A stretch of DNA of 29,452 bases from a virus. Below, piece after piece: positions 22,316-29,452 of the stretch. The stretch spans positions 1 through 29,452 of IMG/VR virus record IMGVR_UViG_3300021963_000485. The stretch is one strand, 5' to 3'. Position 1 is the first letter of the stretch; each line of letters starts with the position of its first letter. The notes beneath the pieces were generated by a model that saw only the letters and a list, made by a program, of their open reading frames with translations, was not told the DNA's origin and ran no database searches. A program made the translations under genes and the position numbers.

Positions 22316-25300
22316 GTTTGGAGTGGAGATCGTCATAGTGGACCAGGACATTGGCCAGGCGGGAGTAGCCCGGGTGTTCGCTGGTCAGCCTGACGCCGAT
22401 GTGGGTGCCGATGCCGGTCGCCGGGATCTTGCCCAGGGCGAAGGACGGCTGGGTGAAGGTGGCGATTTCGTCCCGCGCGTTGGCGTTGGTGTAGTCGAAG
22501 CCCATGAACACCTTCCAGGTGCCCTGGCAAGTGATGTCCACGCCATTGACGGACTTGAATGTCCCGGGCTTGTTGGCGTCCAGGTAGGGGAGCTCGACCA
22601 CGACCGGGCAGCTGTCGTATTCGGAACCGCTGTTGCCCCCGTACAGGTAGATCTTGTTGCCGGCCCGGAGGTAGACCTTGTCCCTGAAGGCGACCATCTC
22701 ATCGACCTGGAAGCCGAGCACATACTCGCTCCAGGCCAGGATGTTGGACCCCTTGAAATACGACAGGACGAACAGGCGCGATCCGATGCTGATCCAGTAC
22801 CGGCCGTCGATCGGCTCGATCAGGGCCTTGGCTTCCGCGCGCTGCGCGGGCGTCAGGCCGGCCAGGATGGAGATCACGATCTCGTCGATCGGGGAGCCGA
22901 TGTCGTTGGCGTAGGCCGCGTCCGTGCTCTCGCGCGACTGCAGCGACCGGACGCCGTTGTAGGACAGGTAAAAAAGATCGGTCGCGCCGACCGAGACCAC
23001 GCTGTTGGGCGCCAGGCAGCCGGTGTTGTCCAGGATCTGTTTCTGGGAATTCTGGTTCGGATCGGGGTCGAAGAACCACAGCTGGCAGTTTCGCTCGGTG
23101 AACACCGCGATGTTGTTCTGGTAGACGCCGGCCCCGGTCAGGTCGTCCCGGCCGCCAAAGTTATTCGACATGTCGATGAACCCGGACCCGGTATCGTAGG
23201 TGTCCCACTTGACCGGGTTGTTCAGGGATGAGAAATACAGGGTGGAACCGATGCCGATGTATTCCTTGCCCTTGTAGGTGAAGCAGAAGATCCCCTTCTT
23301 GCCGGCCATGCGGGTCGCTCCGAACTTGTAGGGGGTCTGAGGCCGGGCCGGATCCGTGATCATGACCCAGCATTTATTGCCGACTGTCGGCGTACCGGTG
23401 AAATTGATCCGCACGATCTTTGGTTGGCCTGGGATGCTGTCGCGGCCGCCTGAAAAGGCCGTCTTTGCGGACAGGATGACATTGCCGGATGTCTGGAAAT
23501 TCAGGGGCTTGTTGTTGCCGGCTTCGCCGCTAACCGCAGCGGAGATCGTCACGCGGGCGCCATCGCGTGTTGCGCTGTAATTATGGGTGCCGGATCCGTG
23601 GTTGATGCTGTCCACGATGTCGATCGCCAGCTGCTCGACGCCGGTCGTGAAATACTGGGACTTGTCCGGCTTGGCAGTACCCATTGTAACCGGGTCCACA
23701 TCGGAAAGTAGCTCAACATTGTTCGCCACGATTGAGTCCACGGAATTGCGAACGCCGTTAATCAAGACACCAGACCCGCCCCCTTCATAGCCGGATGAAG
23801 ACATCCGGACAAGAAACCTGGTTGGGTCGTAAGGACTGACCATGGCTGTGCTGGTGTTCAACAATTCATACATGTACTGCGATGGAGGCTGAATGTTTGC
23901 ATTACTGATGAATTCCACCCAGACGCCTCGCCCGTTGAACGCGGCTCCCATCTTAGATGTCGTGCTGATGCCAAACGTAGCCGGGTCGTTCTTGTTCCAT
24001 CCGCCGCCGTAATTAGCGTAGCTGGATGAGATCCTGGAATTGGTCGTGTTGGTGTTGATGATGTACGAGATTGCGTAGCAAAGCTTCTGGTTCGCATCCC
24101 ATGCGTCACCGCTGGTCAGGCCGGTGTAGGGCCAGACAATCTGATCCGGGGCAACCCGGTCGATGCCGGTGATCTCAATGTCATCAGCCGGATCAGGTGT
24201 GTCAGGATCTGCCGTAATGAAGATGCCGGTGATGCCAGGGACTGCGTGGCCGTTTAAACGGCGGAGAGTGTGGCCTGTGTAGGCGTGGCCGCTCGTGCCG
24301 GCTGCTACTGTGAAGGACGCCGTGGCCGTTTTTGCGGCGATTGTAGCGGACGAATTCTGGATCGTCTCGATCGTGTACGCGCACGGGCTGTCAATGTAGG
24401 CGTCCACCTTGAAATCGACATTGGCCGGGCCGGTGATCGTCATGCTGGTCCCGTTGACAGTCGTGGTCGTTGAGACTGAGTATTGCCGGATCTGGTCGTT
24501 GTTGGAGCTGTCCAGCTCGTAGTTGTCCTGGGCGATCTGGAAGCCGCCGCGCATCAGCTCGGCGATGCTGTCCACGAACCGGTACAGGCCGCCGTAGTAT
24601 TCGCGGTAGACGCCATCGGTGAAGGCGCCTACCAGCTTGCCGTCATAAAACGGCAGGACATCCCCGTTGGCGAATTTGGCCAGGACGAACGACTTGCCGC
24701 CGTAGACAGTCGAGAAGACGATCCCGGTCATCTGCACCTTGTCCGGGTGATCCAATTCAACGACAGTTACATTGGTGTAAATTGACGTTATTCTTTGGCG
24801 AATAGTTTTTCTGTTCCAAATCAAAGGAATACTGAGTTGTCGCACGCCATCATCAAATGGCTGCAACGGAATTGTCTGAGAAATAACGATCGCAATGTTA
24901 GATACACCCTGCTCAGAAACCCACGCACCACGAATAAATGGAGACGGGTATGTGATGTTGGGATTTCCACCTCCGGTTAGATCCACATAAACGTCTTTTG
25001 GAACATCAAACGCATGACCCTTGAGTATCGAAAATGGGACGCCTGAGTGCTGATTGTAGACTTGGAACCTACTGGCTGTAGCAGATGTGGCGCTATTCCC
25101 ACCCCAATTGTACGACAAGCTTGTGCTGTAGTTTCTCTCAATGTTGACGATCATCATGTCGCCGTAATCCAATGTTTTTGTGTCTACATCAAGCACCACG
25201 CCTTCCTGCACCAACCCGTCGTCACAAACGAGAATGACTGAATACTGACCACCTTTTAGCCTCACATAAAATGAATTTTGAAGCGGACTGTTTTGGTTTG

Positions 25301-25769
25301 GTTGATCAAAACTAATTTCAATTGTTTCACAATTTTCAGGGATCTGTATTTGCGGATCAGAGACTGAAAGTTGTGGAAGGTCCAATTCGTGAGTTTCGTT
25401 CGCTGGCCGGTTTCCGAAGCGGTAATAAAGTTTGTCATGGGCGATCGTAGCTACACCCCAATCAGTCGAAGAAATGTAAAGAAACCTGATCCATCGGCCG
25501 GCGTTGTACCAGGAAACCTGTTGATAACTGGTCGTGAAGACAGTCACGCCTTCGCTGGTCGACTCCATCCCGTAGGTGCCTTCAAACGGGTTCTGGTGTT
25601 CGGTGTCCACGCCGGCGTCCACGGCGACGAAGGCCTTGCGCTTCTCGATCTCGCCCCCGCGGGTGACATGGACATTCTCGGCCTTGATCAGCATCCCGGG
25701 CGCGGACACCAGGTCCGATCGCCGGCGGTCCAGGCCGCCCTTGAAGCTCTCGACGACGATGTAAGGCAT
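22302..25769 (-). CDS. Tail nozzle / tail tubular protein B-like, 1155 aa
   Basis: It starts MPYIVVESFKGGLDRRRSDL, the conserved opening of podovirus nozzle proteins, followed by 'SAPGMLIKAENVHVTRGGEIEKRKAF'. T7 gp12 forms the distal tail tube; this protein is much longer (1155 against 794 residues). The C-terminal part has nozzle-like beta repeats: 'MAGKKGIFCFTYKGKEYIGIGSTLYFSSLNNPVKW', 'NNIAVFTERNCQLWFF', 'IGSRLFVLSY'. The start overlaps the adaptor stop (TGATG). Residues about 95-330 are coded by DNA of clearly lower GC than the rest. No cysteine-rich or enzymatic motif is evident. The call rests on start, length class, repeats and position after the adaptor gene. Confidence 0.8.
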   Translation of the reverse strand: MPYIVVESFKGGLDRRRSDLVSAPGMLIKAENVHVTRGGEIEKRKAFVAVDAGVDTEHQNPFEGTYGMESTSEGVTVFTTSYQQVSWYNAGRWIRFLYISSTDWGVATIAHDKLYYRFGNRPANETHELDLPQLSVSDPQIQIPENCETIEISFDQPNQNSPLQNSFYVRLKGGQYSVILVCDDGLVQEGVVLDVDTKTLDYGDMMIVNIERNYSTSLSYNWGGNSATSATASRFQVYNQHSGVPFSILKGHAFDVPKDVYVDLTGGGNPNITYPSPFIRGAWVSEQGVSNIAIVISQTIPLQPFDDGVRQLSIPLIWNRKTIRQRITSIYTNVTVVELDHPDKVQMTGIVFSTVYGGKSFVLAKFANGDVLPFYDGKLVGAFTDGVYREYYGGLYRFVDSIAELMRGGFQIAQDNYELDSSNNDQIRQYSVSTTTTVNGTSMTITGPANVDFKVDAYIDSPCAYTIETIQNSSATIAAKTATASFTVAAGTSGHAYTGHTLRRLNGHAVPGITGIFITADPDTPDPADDIEITGIDRVAPDQIVWPYTGLTSGDAWDANQKLCYAISYIINTNTTNSRISSSYANYGGGWNKNDPATFGISTTSKMGAAFNGRGVWVEFISNANIQPPSQYMYELLNTSTAMVSPYDPTRFLVRMSSSGYEGGGSGVLINGVRNSVDSIVANNVELLSDVDPVTMGTAKPDKSQYFTTGVEQLAIDIVDSINHGSGTHNYSATRDGARVTISAAVSGEAGNNKPLNFQTSGNVILSAKTAFSGGRDSIPGQPKIVRINFTGTPTVGNKCWVMITDPARPQTPYKFGATRMAGKKGIFCFTYKGKEYIGIGSTLYFSSLNNPVKWDTYDTGSGFIDMSNNFGGRDDLTGAGVYQNNIAVFTERNCQLWFFDPDPNQNSQKQILDNTGCLAPNSVVSVGATDLFYLSYNGVRSLQSRESTDAAYANDIGSPIDEIVISILAGLTPAQRAEAKALIEPIDGRYWISIGSRLFVLSYFKGSNILAWSEYVLGFQVDEMVAFRDKVYLRAGNKIYLYGGNSGSEYDSCPVVVELPYLDANKPGTFKSVNGVDITCQGTWKVFMGFDYTNANARDEIATFTQPSFALGKIPATGIGTHIGVRLTSEHPGYSRLANVLVHYDDLHSKHEAG

Positions 25770-26470
25770 CAGTAGGGCCGGTCGTCCCGGACGAAGCGAC
25801 CGCCGACGATCCGAAGGCGCTCGGCGCGATCCACGCCGCCGCCATAGATGAAGCGATCAGTCTTGAGCCCCATGCCCTTGAGGCGGTTGAAATGGGCCTG
25901 GGCCTGGCTCAGCTTGGCCGTGGCGTCGGCGGCCTTGGTCCGCGCCAGGTACTCCGCGGCCGCGTACAGGACGATCAGGGTGTCGTCCAGGGTGGCGATG
26001 TCGGCCGAATTGACCAGGGGCGCCAGCTTCTTGACGGCCTTGAACCGGACGATCTGGCTGCTGGTGGTCGGGACGGGCCAGACTTCAAACTGGTTGCCCT
26101 CGTAATGGCGCCACCGGACGACCGGCTCGGTGTGGCCGCCGGCGTCGGAGTCGTGGTTGTTGTACTGCGCCGGGCCGATGCCGTAGTCGATCGGGTGCCA
26201 GATGCTGCCGTATTTGACGTGCGACTCGACGATCCGGTCGAAGTCGATGTCGTTGTCGAAAGTGTAGTACCGCTGCCCGGCGATCAGGGGCTCGTCCCGC
26301 TCGATCATCCCGAAGGACCAGTCGAAGTCGTTCCACAGGCGCTGCTGGGTCCGGCGCAACAGGTTGTCGAATTGCTCGATCGTGTTCACGCCCATGGCCA
26401 CGTTCGGGGAAGCCCCGATCTCGGCCTTCAGCTGGTCGCGTAGGGCCAGCAAGCTGGTTCCCCGGGCCAT
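25769..26470 (-). CDS. Tail adaptor / tail tubular protein A-like (SU10 adaptor type)
   Basis: 233 residues. The pattern fits the podoviral adaptor fold that joins portal and nozzle (T7 gp11, phage SU10 adaptor): an N-terminal helix ALRDQLKAEIGAS, then FDNLLRRTQQRLWNDFDWSF, 'RYYTFDNDIDFDRIV', 'YEGNQFEVWPVP', and a helical C-terminal half with DDTLIVLYAAAEYLART and AHFNRLKGMGLKTDRF. Length is typical. The gene sits 3 nt after the small post-capsid gene and overlaps the nozzle start by 1 nt. No Shine-Dalgarno is visible before its ATG. Confidence 0.8.
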   Translation of the reverse strand: MARGTSLLALRDQLKAEIGASPNVAMGVNTIEQFDNLLRRTQQRLWNDFDWSFGMIERDEPLIAGQRYYTFDNDIDFDRIVESHVKYGSIWHPIDYGIGPAQYNNHDSDAGGHTEPVVRWRHYEGNQFEVWPVPTTSSQIVRFKAVKKLAPLVNSADIATLDDTLIVLYAAAEYLARTKAADATAKLSQAQAHFNRLKGMGLKTDRFIYGGGVDRAERLRIVGGRFVRDDRPY

Positions 26471-26473
26471 GGC

Positions 26474-26791
26474 TTATTCGGCAGCCGCGGCCTTCTTGGC
26501 GGGCTTGGTATCGGATTTCTGGATCTCCAGGCCGACTTCCTCAAAGGTGCTCGGCAGCTTGGGGAAGGTGCCGGCGTAGACCTTGGAGAAGACCTGGGCG
26601 CCGTATTCGTCCTTCAGGCGGGCGACCTCGGCGGCCTGGGTGCGCTTGGTGACGACCAGGCCCTGGCCGTTGACGACGGCGTCGGAACCATGGACCTCGC
26701 GCAGCAGGGGCACCTCGGCCGCGGTGACGGACCGGACGACAGTGTGTTGGACATTCCCGTTCAGCAGGATCTCAGCGATGGCGGTTTGCAT
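26474..26791 (-). CDS. Small protein between capsid and adaptor, 105 aa
   Basis: It begins MQTAIAEILLNGN, has a compact middle (ITAAEVPLLREVHGSDAV-like region with VNGQGLVVTKRT) and a Lys/Ala-rich tail. It is the first gene after the capsid terminator. Similar small genes in this slot can be head-completion or decoration proteins, but nothing here identifies it. The ATG at 26791 has only a weak CAGG upstream. The coding potential is supported by tight packing (3 nt to the adaptor) and by a GC-rich third position. Confidence 0.65.
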   Translation of the reverse strand: MQTAIAEILLNGNVQHTVVRSVTAAEVPLLREVHGSDAVVNGQGLVVTKRTQAAEVARLKDEYGAQVFSKVYAGTFPKLPSTFEEVGLEIQKSDTKPAKKAAAAE

Positions 26792-26825
26792 ACCTGGATG
26801 ATCGTGCTTGGGCTGGCTAGCTGCG

Positions 26826-26857
26826 CAAAAAGAAAGGGGGCCCTGAGGGCCCCCTTT
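26826..26857 (-). terminator. Strong intrinsic terminator after the major capsid gene
   Basis: The minus strand has a perfect 11-bp stem AAAGGGGGCCC / GGGCCCCCTTT with a 3-base loop TCA (plus 26833-26843 and 26847-26857), followed by CTTTTT. It is about 20 bases downstream of the capsid stop, in an 88-base gap. T7 also has its major late terminator directly after the capsid gene, so this one may set high capsid output against lower expression of tail and core genes. Confidence 0.85.
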
Positions 26858-26879
26858 GTGTAGGACATCCTGATCCGGA

Positions 26880-28004
26880 TTAGTCGACGATCGCCTGGTA
26901 GACGCCGCAACCCGAGAGCTGCTTGGCCACCATGCCGCCCGTCCAGGTCATCGCCTTGTAGATGACATACTTGTCCTCAGGGCGGGCCGGGTTGTGGGTC
27001 TTCTTGTCTTCGCCGTCCATGACGTACATCTGGATCGCATCGGTATCGATGAGATAGCAGAAGTTGGTCCGGGTGTTGTTGCCTTCCTCGCCGTCGACGT
27101 CGCCGTTCTGGGTCGGAGCGTAGCCGGGGAGATCGTCCAGGGTCGGGTCGTAGACGAACTCGCCGACGCCCAGGAGCTCAGTGGCGCCCATGCCGACAGT
27201 GTTCGTGCCCTTGGAGAAGCCCGTCATGGAGTAGAAGCCCTTGTTGTGGATCTCCTTCTCCAGCAGCTCCAGGAACCCGGAACCGCACAGGATGGTCGTC
27301 GGCTTGCCGCCGTAGCGCTTCAGCTGACGGATCTCCTTGCGGAGGCCGTCGATGATGTTGGTCTGGCCGGCGACATAGCCGAACTGGCCGGACCGGTTGC
27401 GCCAGAGCGGATTGGCGGCGCGGGACAGGCCACCGGTGGTGCCGACAGCGTTCAGGTCCACAGTGCCGCCGGTGATGGCGAGGCCGGGCTTGATGAAGCT
27501 GGAGAGGCCGGGGACCTTCTTGGCGTCGGTCGTGCCGTCCTTCCAGAGCATCGTGTTGAAGCTGCGGGCCCAGCCTTCGGTCATGTCGTCGAGCTTGGCC
27601 TTGAGGATGTTGGTCAAGACAGTGGCGTCGCGGCCGCTGTGCTTGCTGGTGTTCTCGCCAGTCACGGAGTCAGTGACGGAGATGCCGTCGATCTTGAGCT
27701 CGGTGAGGGTGACGGAGATGCCGGCGTGGATTTCCTTCCAGGGGTAGAACACCCGGCGGGTGTTCTGCGGGTTGGAGTAGGAAACCTGGTCGTCGCCTTC
27801 GTAGCCGGAGATCGAGGGGAGCTCGGACTGGAAGGAAACCGGGAGGGAGATGTCGCCCTTGCCGCCCGGGAAAGTCTGCTGGCGCTTGGTGAAGACGCCG
27901 ATCAGGGGCTTTTCCTGGATGGTCTGCTTGAAGGCGTCGGACTTCACGTGGAAGTCGAGCGCCGAGGCGACGATGTGGTCGAGGGTGGAGAAGGAGTTGG
28001 CCAT
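26880..28004 (-). CDS. Major capsid protein
   Basis: 374 residues from MANSFSTLDHIVASALDFH. It resembles podoviral HK97-fold capsid proteins: an early segment 'KRQQTFPGGKGDISLPVSFQ', a helix-rich core with 'LTNILKAKLDDMTEGWARSFN', 'QLKRYGGKPTTILCGSGFLELLEKE' and a C-terminal beta region 'MYVMDGEDKKTHNPARPEDKYVIYK', ending GCGVYQAIVD. It lies after the scaffold gene and before the strong terminator, the T7 gene 9-10 order. The leader is C/A-rich (AACCAGATACCACC) with no Shine-Dalgarno, unexpected for a gene needing high output. The call rests on context, length and fold-like pattern. Confidence 0.8.
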   Translation of the reverse strand: MANSFSTLDHIVASALDFHVKSDAFKQTIQEKPLIGVFTKRQQTFPGGKGDISLPVSFQSELPSISGYEGDDQVSYSNPQNTRRVFYPWKEIHAGISVTLTELKIDGISVTDSVTGENTSKHSGRDATVLTNILKAKLDDMTEGWARSFNTMLWKDGTTDAKKVPGLSSFIKPGLAITGGTVDLNAVGTTGGLSRAANPLWRNRSGQFGYVAGQTNIIDGLRKEIRQLKRYGGKPTTILCGSGFLELLEKEIHNKGFYSMTGFSKGTNTVGMGATELLGVGEFVYDPTLDDLPGYAPTQNGDVDGEEGNNTRTNFCYLIDTDAIQMYVMDGEDKKTHNPARPEDKYVIYKAMTWTGGMVAKQLSGCGVYQAIVD

Positions 28005-28028
28005 GGTGGTATCTGGTTCGTGTTTGGT

Positions 28029-29096
28029 TTAGGAGCCTTGCAGCCCCATCCGGACCAGGTCCGCGAGGGATCTGGGGGCCGGCGTTGTTGAAGCGGACGA
28101 CAAAGAGCTGGCTGGGGTCCTGAGCGGCATCGTCCTCCCTGCCAGCGGCCTGAGGCGAGCGTTCACGTCGGTAAGGGCGCGTTGTGCGATCTTGATTGCA
28201 TCCGACGGATTGCTGGCTGGCTGCTGGGTCAGGAGAGCCTTCACCCGGTCCTGCACCATCTCGTATTTTTGGGACCAGTCGGGATCCTTCGCCCGTTCTG
28301 CCTGTTCCCAACGCATGACGGCGGCGACCATCTGATTGGAGTTGTCGATCGCCTGTTGGCGGGCGACCATCTCCTGCTCAGCCTGGATGCGCTGCTGTTC
28401 TTCCACCTGACGGGCGTATGAAAACTCACGCTCGGCCTCAAGCTGCGCGAGGCGCTTCGCGGAGTCCGGATCGATGTAGCCGTTGTCCAGCTTGTCCTTG
28501 ATCTCCGGGGGAAGTACATCCCCCGTGAAACGGGCCAGGTTCTGGACATAGCCCTGCAGCTGCTGGTAGGCGGCCGCGGGGTTGGTCTTCATCAGCGCCA
28601 TCACAGTCATGCCTTCGGCCATTTCCTGAGGGGTCAGGCCGTTGGTCTTCATGAACGTGGTGATCTTTCCGTACTGCTCAGCCGCCGGCTTGAAGCTGTC
28701 GCGTTCAGCGATCATCGCTTTCCATCGGGGGTGGTTGTGGAACGGCAAGTCGGACTGCACTTCGGAGCCGTCCTTCTGCGCCTGGCTGTCCTTGCCTGGC
28801 GCATCGTTAGGCTGTCCCGGTGCGGGAGTCGACTGTACCTTCGCGGTGGACGGGTCCGCGGGATCCTTCGCTTCAAACGCCGTTTTTACGACATCCAGCA
28901 AACTATCCTTCTTAGCGTCCTTGTCGACCGCCGGCGACGAACTGGCAGTCCCTTCATTTAGCGTCGGTGCCGTCTCCTGCCCCGTCCCGATATCGGGGGT
29001 CGAAGACTGCGTGACCTCGGCCGGAGCCGGGGTCGGGTCGTGTGTGGCCGGAGCTGACGAAGCTTCGGCGGGCGTTGTTAGCGTCGAATTGTCCAC
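28029..29096 (-). CDS. Capsid scaffolding protein
   Basis: 355 residues from a GTG at 29096 with GGAG close upstream. The first 110 residues are Thr/Ser/Pro/Ala-rich and disordered, and the middle and C-terminal parts are helical and charged (KRLAQLEAEREFSYARQVEE, then Gln/Glu-rich), with a Met-rich stretch in between. The basic C-terminal tail (ARLRPLAGRTMPL, ending LADLVRMGLQGS) is typical of scaffolds, which bind the capsid protein through a helix there. Position directly before the major capsid gene supports the call. The ribosome site and start codon lie in a 12-bp hairpin, so translation may be controlled. Confidence 0.75.
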   Translation of the reverse strand: MDNSTLTTPAEASSAPATHDPTPAPAEVTQSSTPDIGTGQETAPTLNEGTASSSPAVDKDAKKDSLLDVVKTAFEAKDPADPSTAKVQSTPAPGQPNDAPGKDSQAQKDGSEVQSDLPFHNHPRWKAMIAERDSFKPAAEQYGKITTFMKTNGLTPQEMAEGMTVMALMKTNPAAAYQQLQGYVQNLARFTGDVLPPEIKDKLDNGYIDPDSAKRLAQLEAEREFSYARQVEEQQRIQAEQEMVARQQAIDNSNQMVAAVMRWEQAERAKDPDWSQKYEMVQDRVKALLTQQPASNPSDAIKIAQRALTDVNARLRPLAGRTMPLRTPASSLSSASTTPAPRSLADLVRMGLQGS

Positions 29097-29123
29097 GACT
29101 CCGATCTTTCGTCGGAGCCGTGG
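29093..29123 (-). promoter_or_regulatory. Hairpin covering the scaffold ribosome site and start codon
   Basis: The minus strand reads CCACGGCTCCGA, loop CGAAAGA, TCGGAGTCGTGG: 12 bp with one G-U pair. The 3' arm contains the GGAG ribosome site and the GTG start, so the folded form would block initiation. With no T-tract after it, it is not a terminator. Sequestration is inferred from pairing. Confidence 0.55.
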
Positions 29124-29147
29124 CTTTGCAATCCGCGCACTTCCCCC

Positions 29148-29452
29148 TTATTGGGGGCTAGGAGTCGGCAGCCCGTACATCTTCGGCTGCGGCATGTTGG
29201 GCACCTGGGCGTTGCCGCCGGGAGGAGCTCCAGGAGCCGCGGCTTCAGGGCCAGGCATCGGCGCACCGCCCATGGCCTCCGGGCCGCCGGCCATCTGGGC
29301 CTCGCCCATCTGCTTTTGGGCGTTCTGCTGGACGATGGACGGAATGGCGGCCTTGACGGCTTCAGCCATGTCCACGCCGTCGTCCATGCGCTTGATCGCC
29401 TCCTTGGCCAGCCAGGTCGGGTCAATGCCCGGGATCTGGATCAGGAGGGGCG
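29148..29452 (-). CDS. Probable portal protein, C-terminal part
   Basis: About 100 residues of an ORF open at the window edge, ending with TAA at 29148. The visible part starts LLIQIPGIDPTWLAKEAIKR, has a helix MDDGVDMAEAVKAAIPSIV and ends in a Met/Gly/Ala/Pro-rich tail (EAQMAGGPEAMGGAPMP). The position upstream of scaffold and capsid, as in T7 gene 8, and the helical C-terminus followed by a flexible tail fit a podoviral portal protein (the dodecameric DNA gate). Without the core the call is contextual. Confidence 0.6.
   Translation of the reverse strand, partial: PLLIQIPGIDPTWLAKEAIKRMDDGVDMAEAVKAAIPSIVQQNAQKQMGEAQMAGGPEAMGGAPMPGPEAAAPGAPPGGNAQVPNMPQPKMYGLPTPSPQ

Noticed and set aside
29143-29157. 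CCCCC/GGGGG hairpin at the portal stop as a terminator
   Set aside because: Only 5 bp with no T-tract; its GGGGG is better explained as a ribosome-site-like sequence or chance.
1-29452. Avoidance of GATC, GANTC or common 6-bp palindromes as the explanation of restriction pressure
   Set aside because: GATC, GACTC/GAGTC, GGATCC, GAATTC, CTGCAG and GTCGAC all occur, so the depletion I see is specific to ACCGT.

Overview
This window reads as part of the genome of a tailed phage with a short tail (podovirus morphology), or a prophage of one. By inspection it is high-GC (roughly 60% or a little more). Every gene I can support is on the minus strand, so transcription runs from high to low coordinates. 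Genes are tightly packed with 1-50 nt overlaps (TAATG, TGATG, ATGA, GTGA), and no gap reaches 300 bases. I saw no tRNA, rRNA, CRISPR array, integrase or insertion sequence. The host is not identifiable; the GC content and a carph-isopro-like helix-turn-helix protein would fit a proteobacterial host, which is inference.

Right side (29452 to 16849): virion genes in the T7 order. They are a portal C-terminus (cut by the window edge), scaffold, major capsid protein, a strong terminator, a small protein, a tail adaptor (T7 gp11 position), a large tail nozzle (gp12 position), a gp13-like acetyltransferase-fold protein, two consecutive gp14-like proteins that both begin Met-Cys, and two further presumed ejection proteins (376 and about 796 aa).

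Middle (16796 to 7219): two giant ORFs of 1313 and 1856 codons in the position of T7 gp15/gp16. The first holds a duplicated unit with two RadC-like JAB metalloprotease domains (HNHP...S..D twice). The second holds its own tandem duplication, an HELGQH zincin motif and a BECR-nuclease-like segment, then a long helical ejection-protein-like half. This is the build of a phage 'polyvalent protein' carried in the particle. The ORFs meet at an A10 run that contains an in-frame A AAA AAG slippery heptamer three codons before the stop; a -1 shift would fuse them into about 3192 aa.

Left side (7210 to 5758): four small membrane or lipoprotein genes that look like a lysis cassette (a candidate unimolecular-spanin-like lipoprotein and holin-like proteins). 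From 5732 to 1 lie a small HTH protein, a conserved 144-aa protein, a Sak4-like RecA-fold ATPase, an ssDNA-binding protein, a terminator, an SF2 helicase with a zinc ribbon, a RecB/Cas4-type Fe-S exonuclease, two small proteins and the start of a possible primase/helicase: a replication and recombination module.

The most unexpected signal is sequence-wide. Reading line by line, I found no copy of ACCGT or its complement ACGGT, although GCCGT, TCCGT and CCCGT are plentiful, and every Thr-Val pair I checked uses ACT or ACA, never ACC or ACG. This looks like complete purging of one asymmetric pentamer, as expected under selection by a sequence-specific system. A k-mer count would settle it at once.
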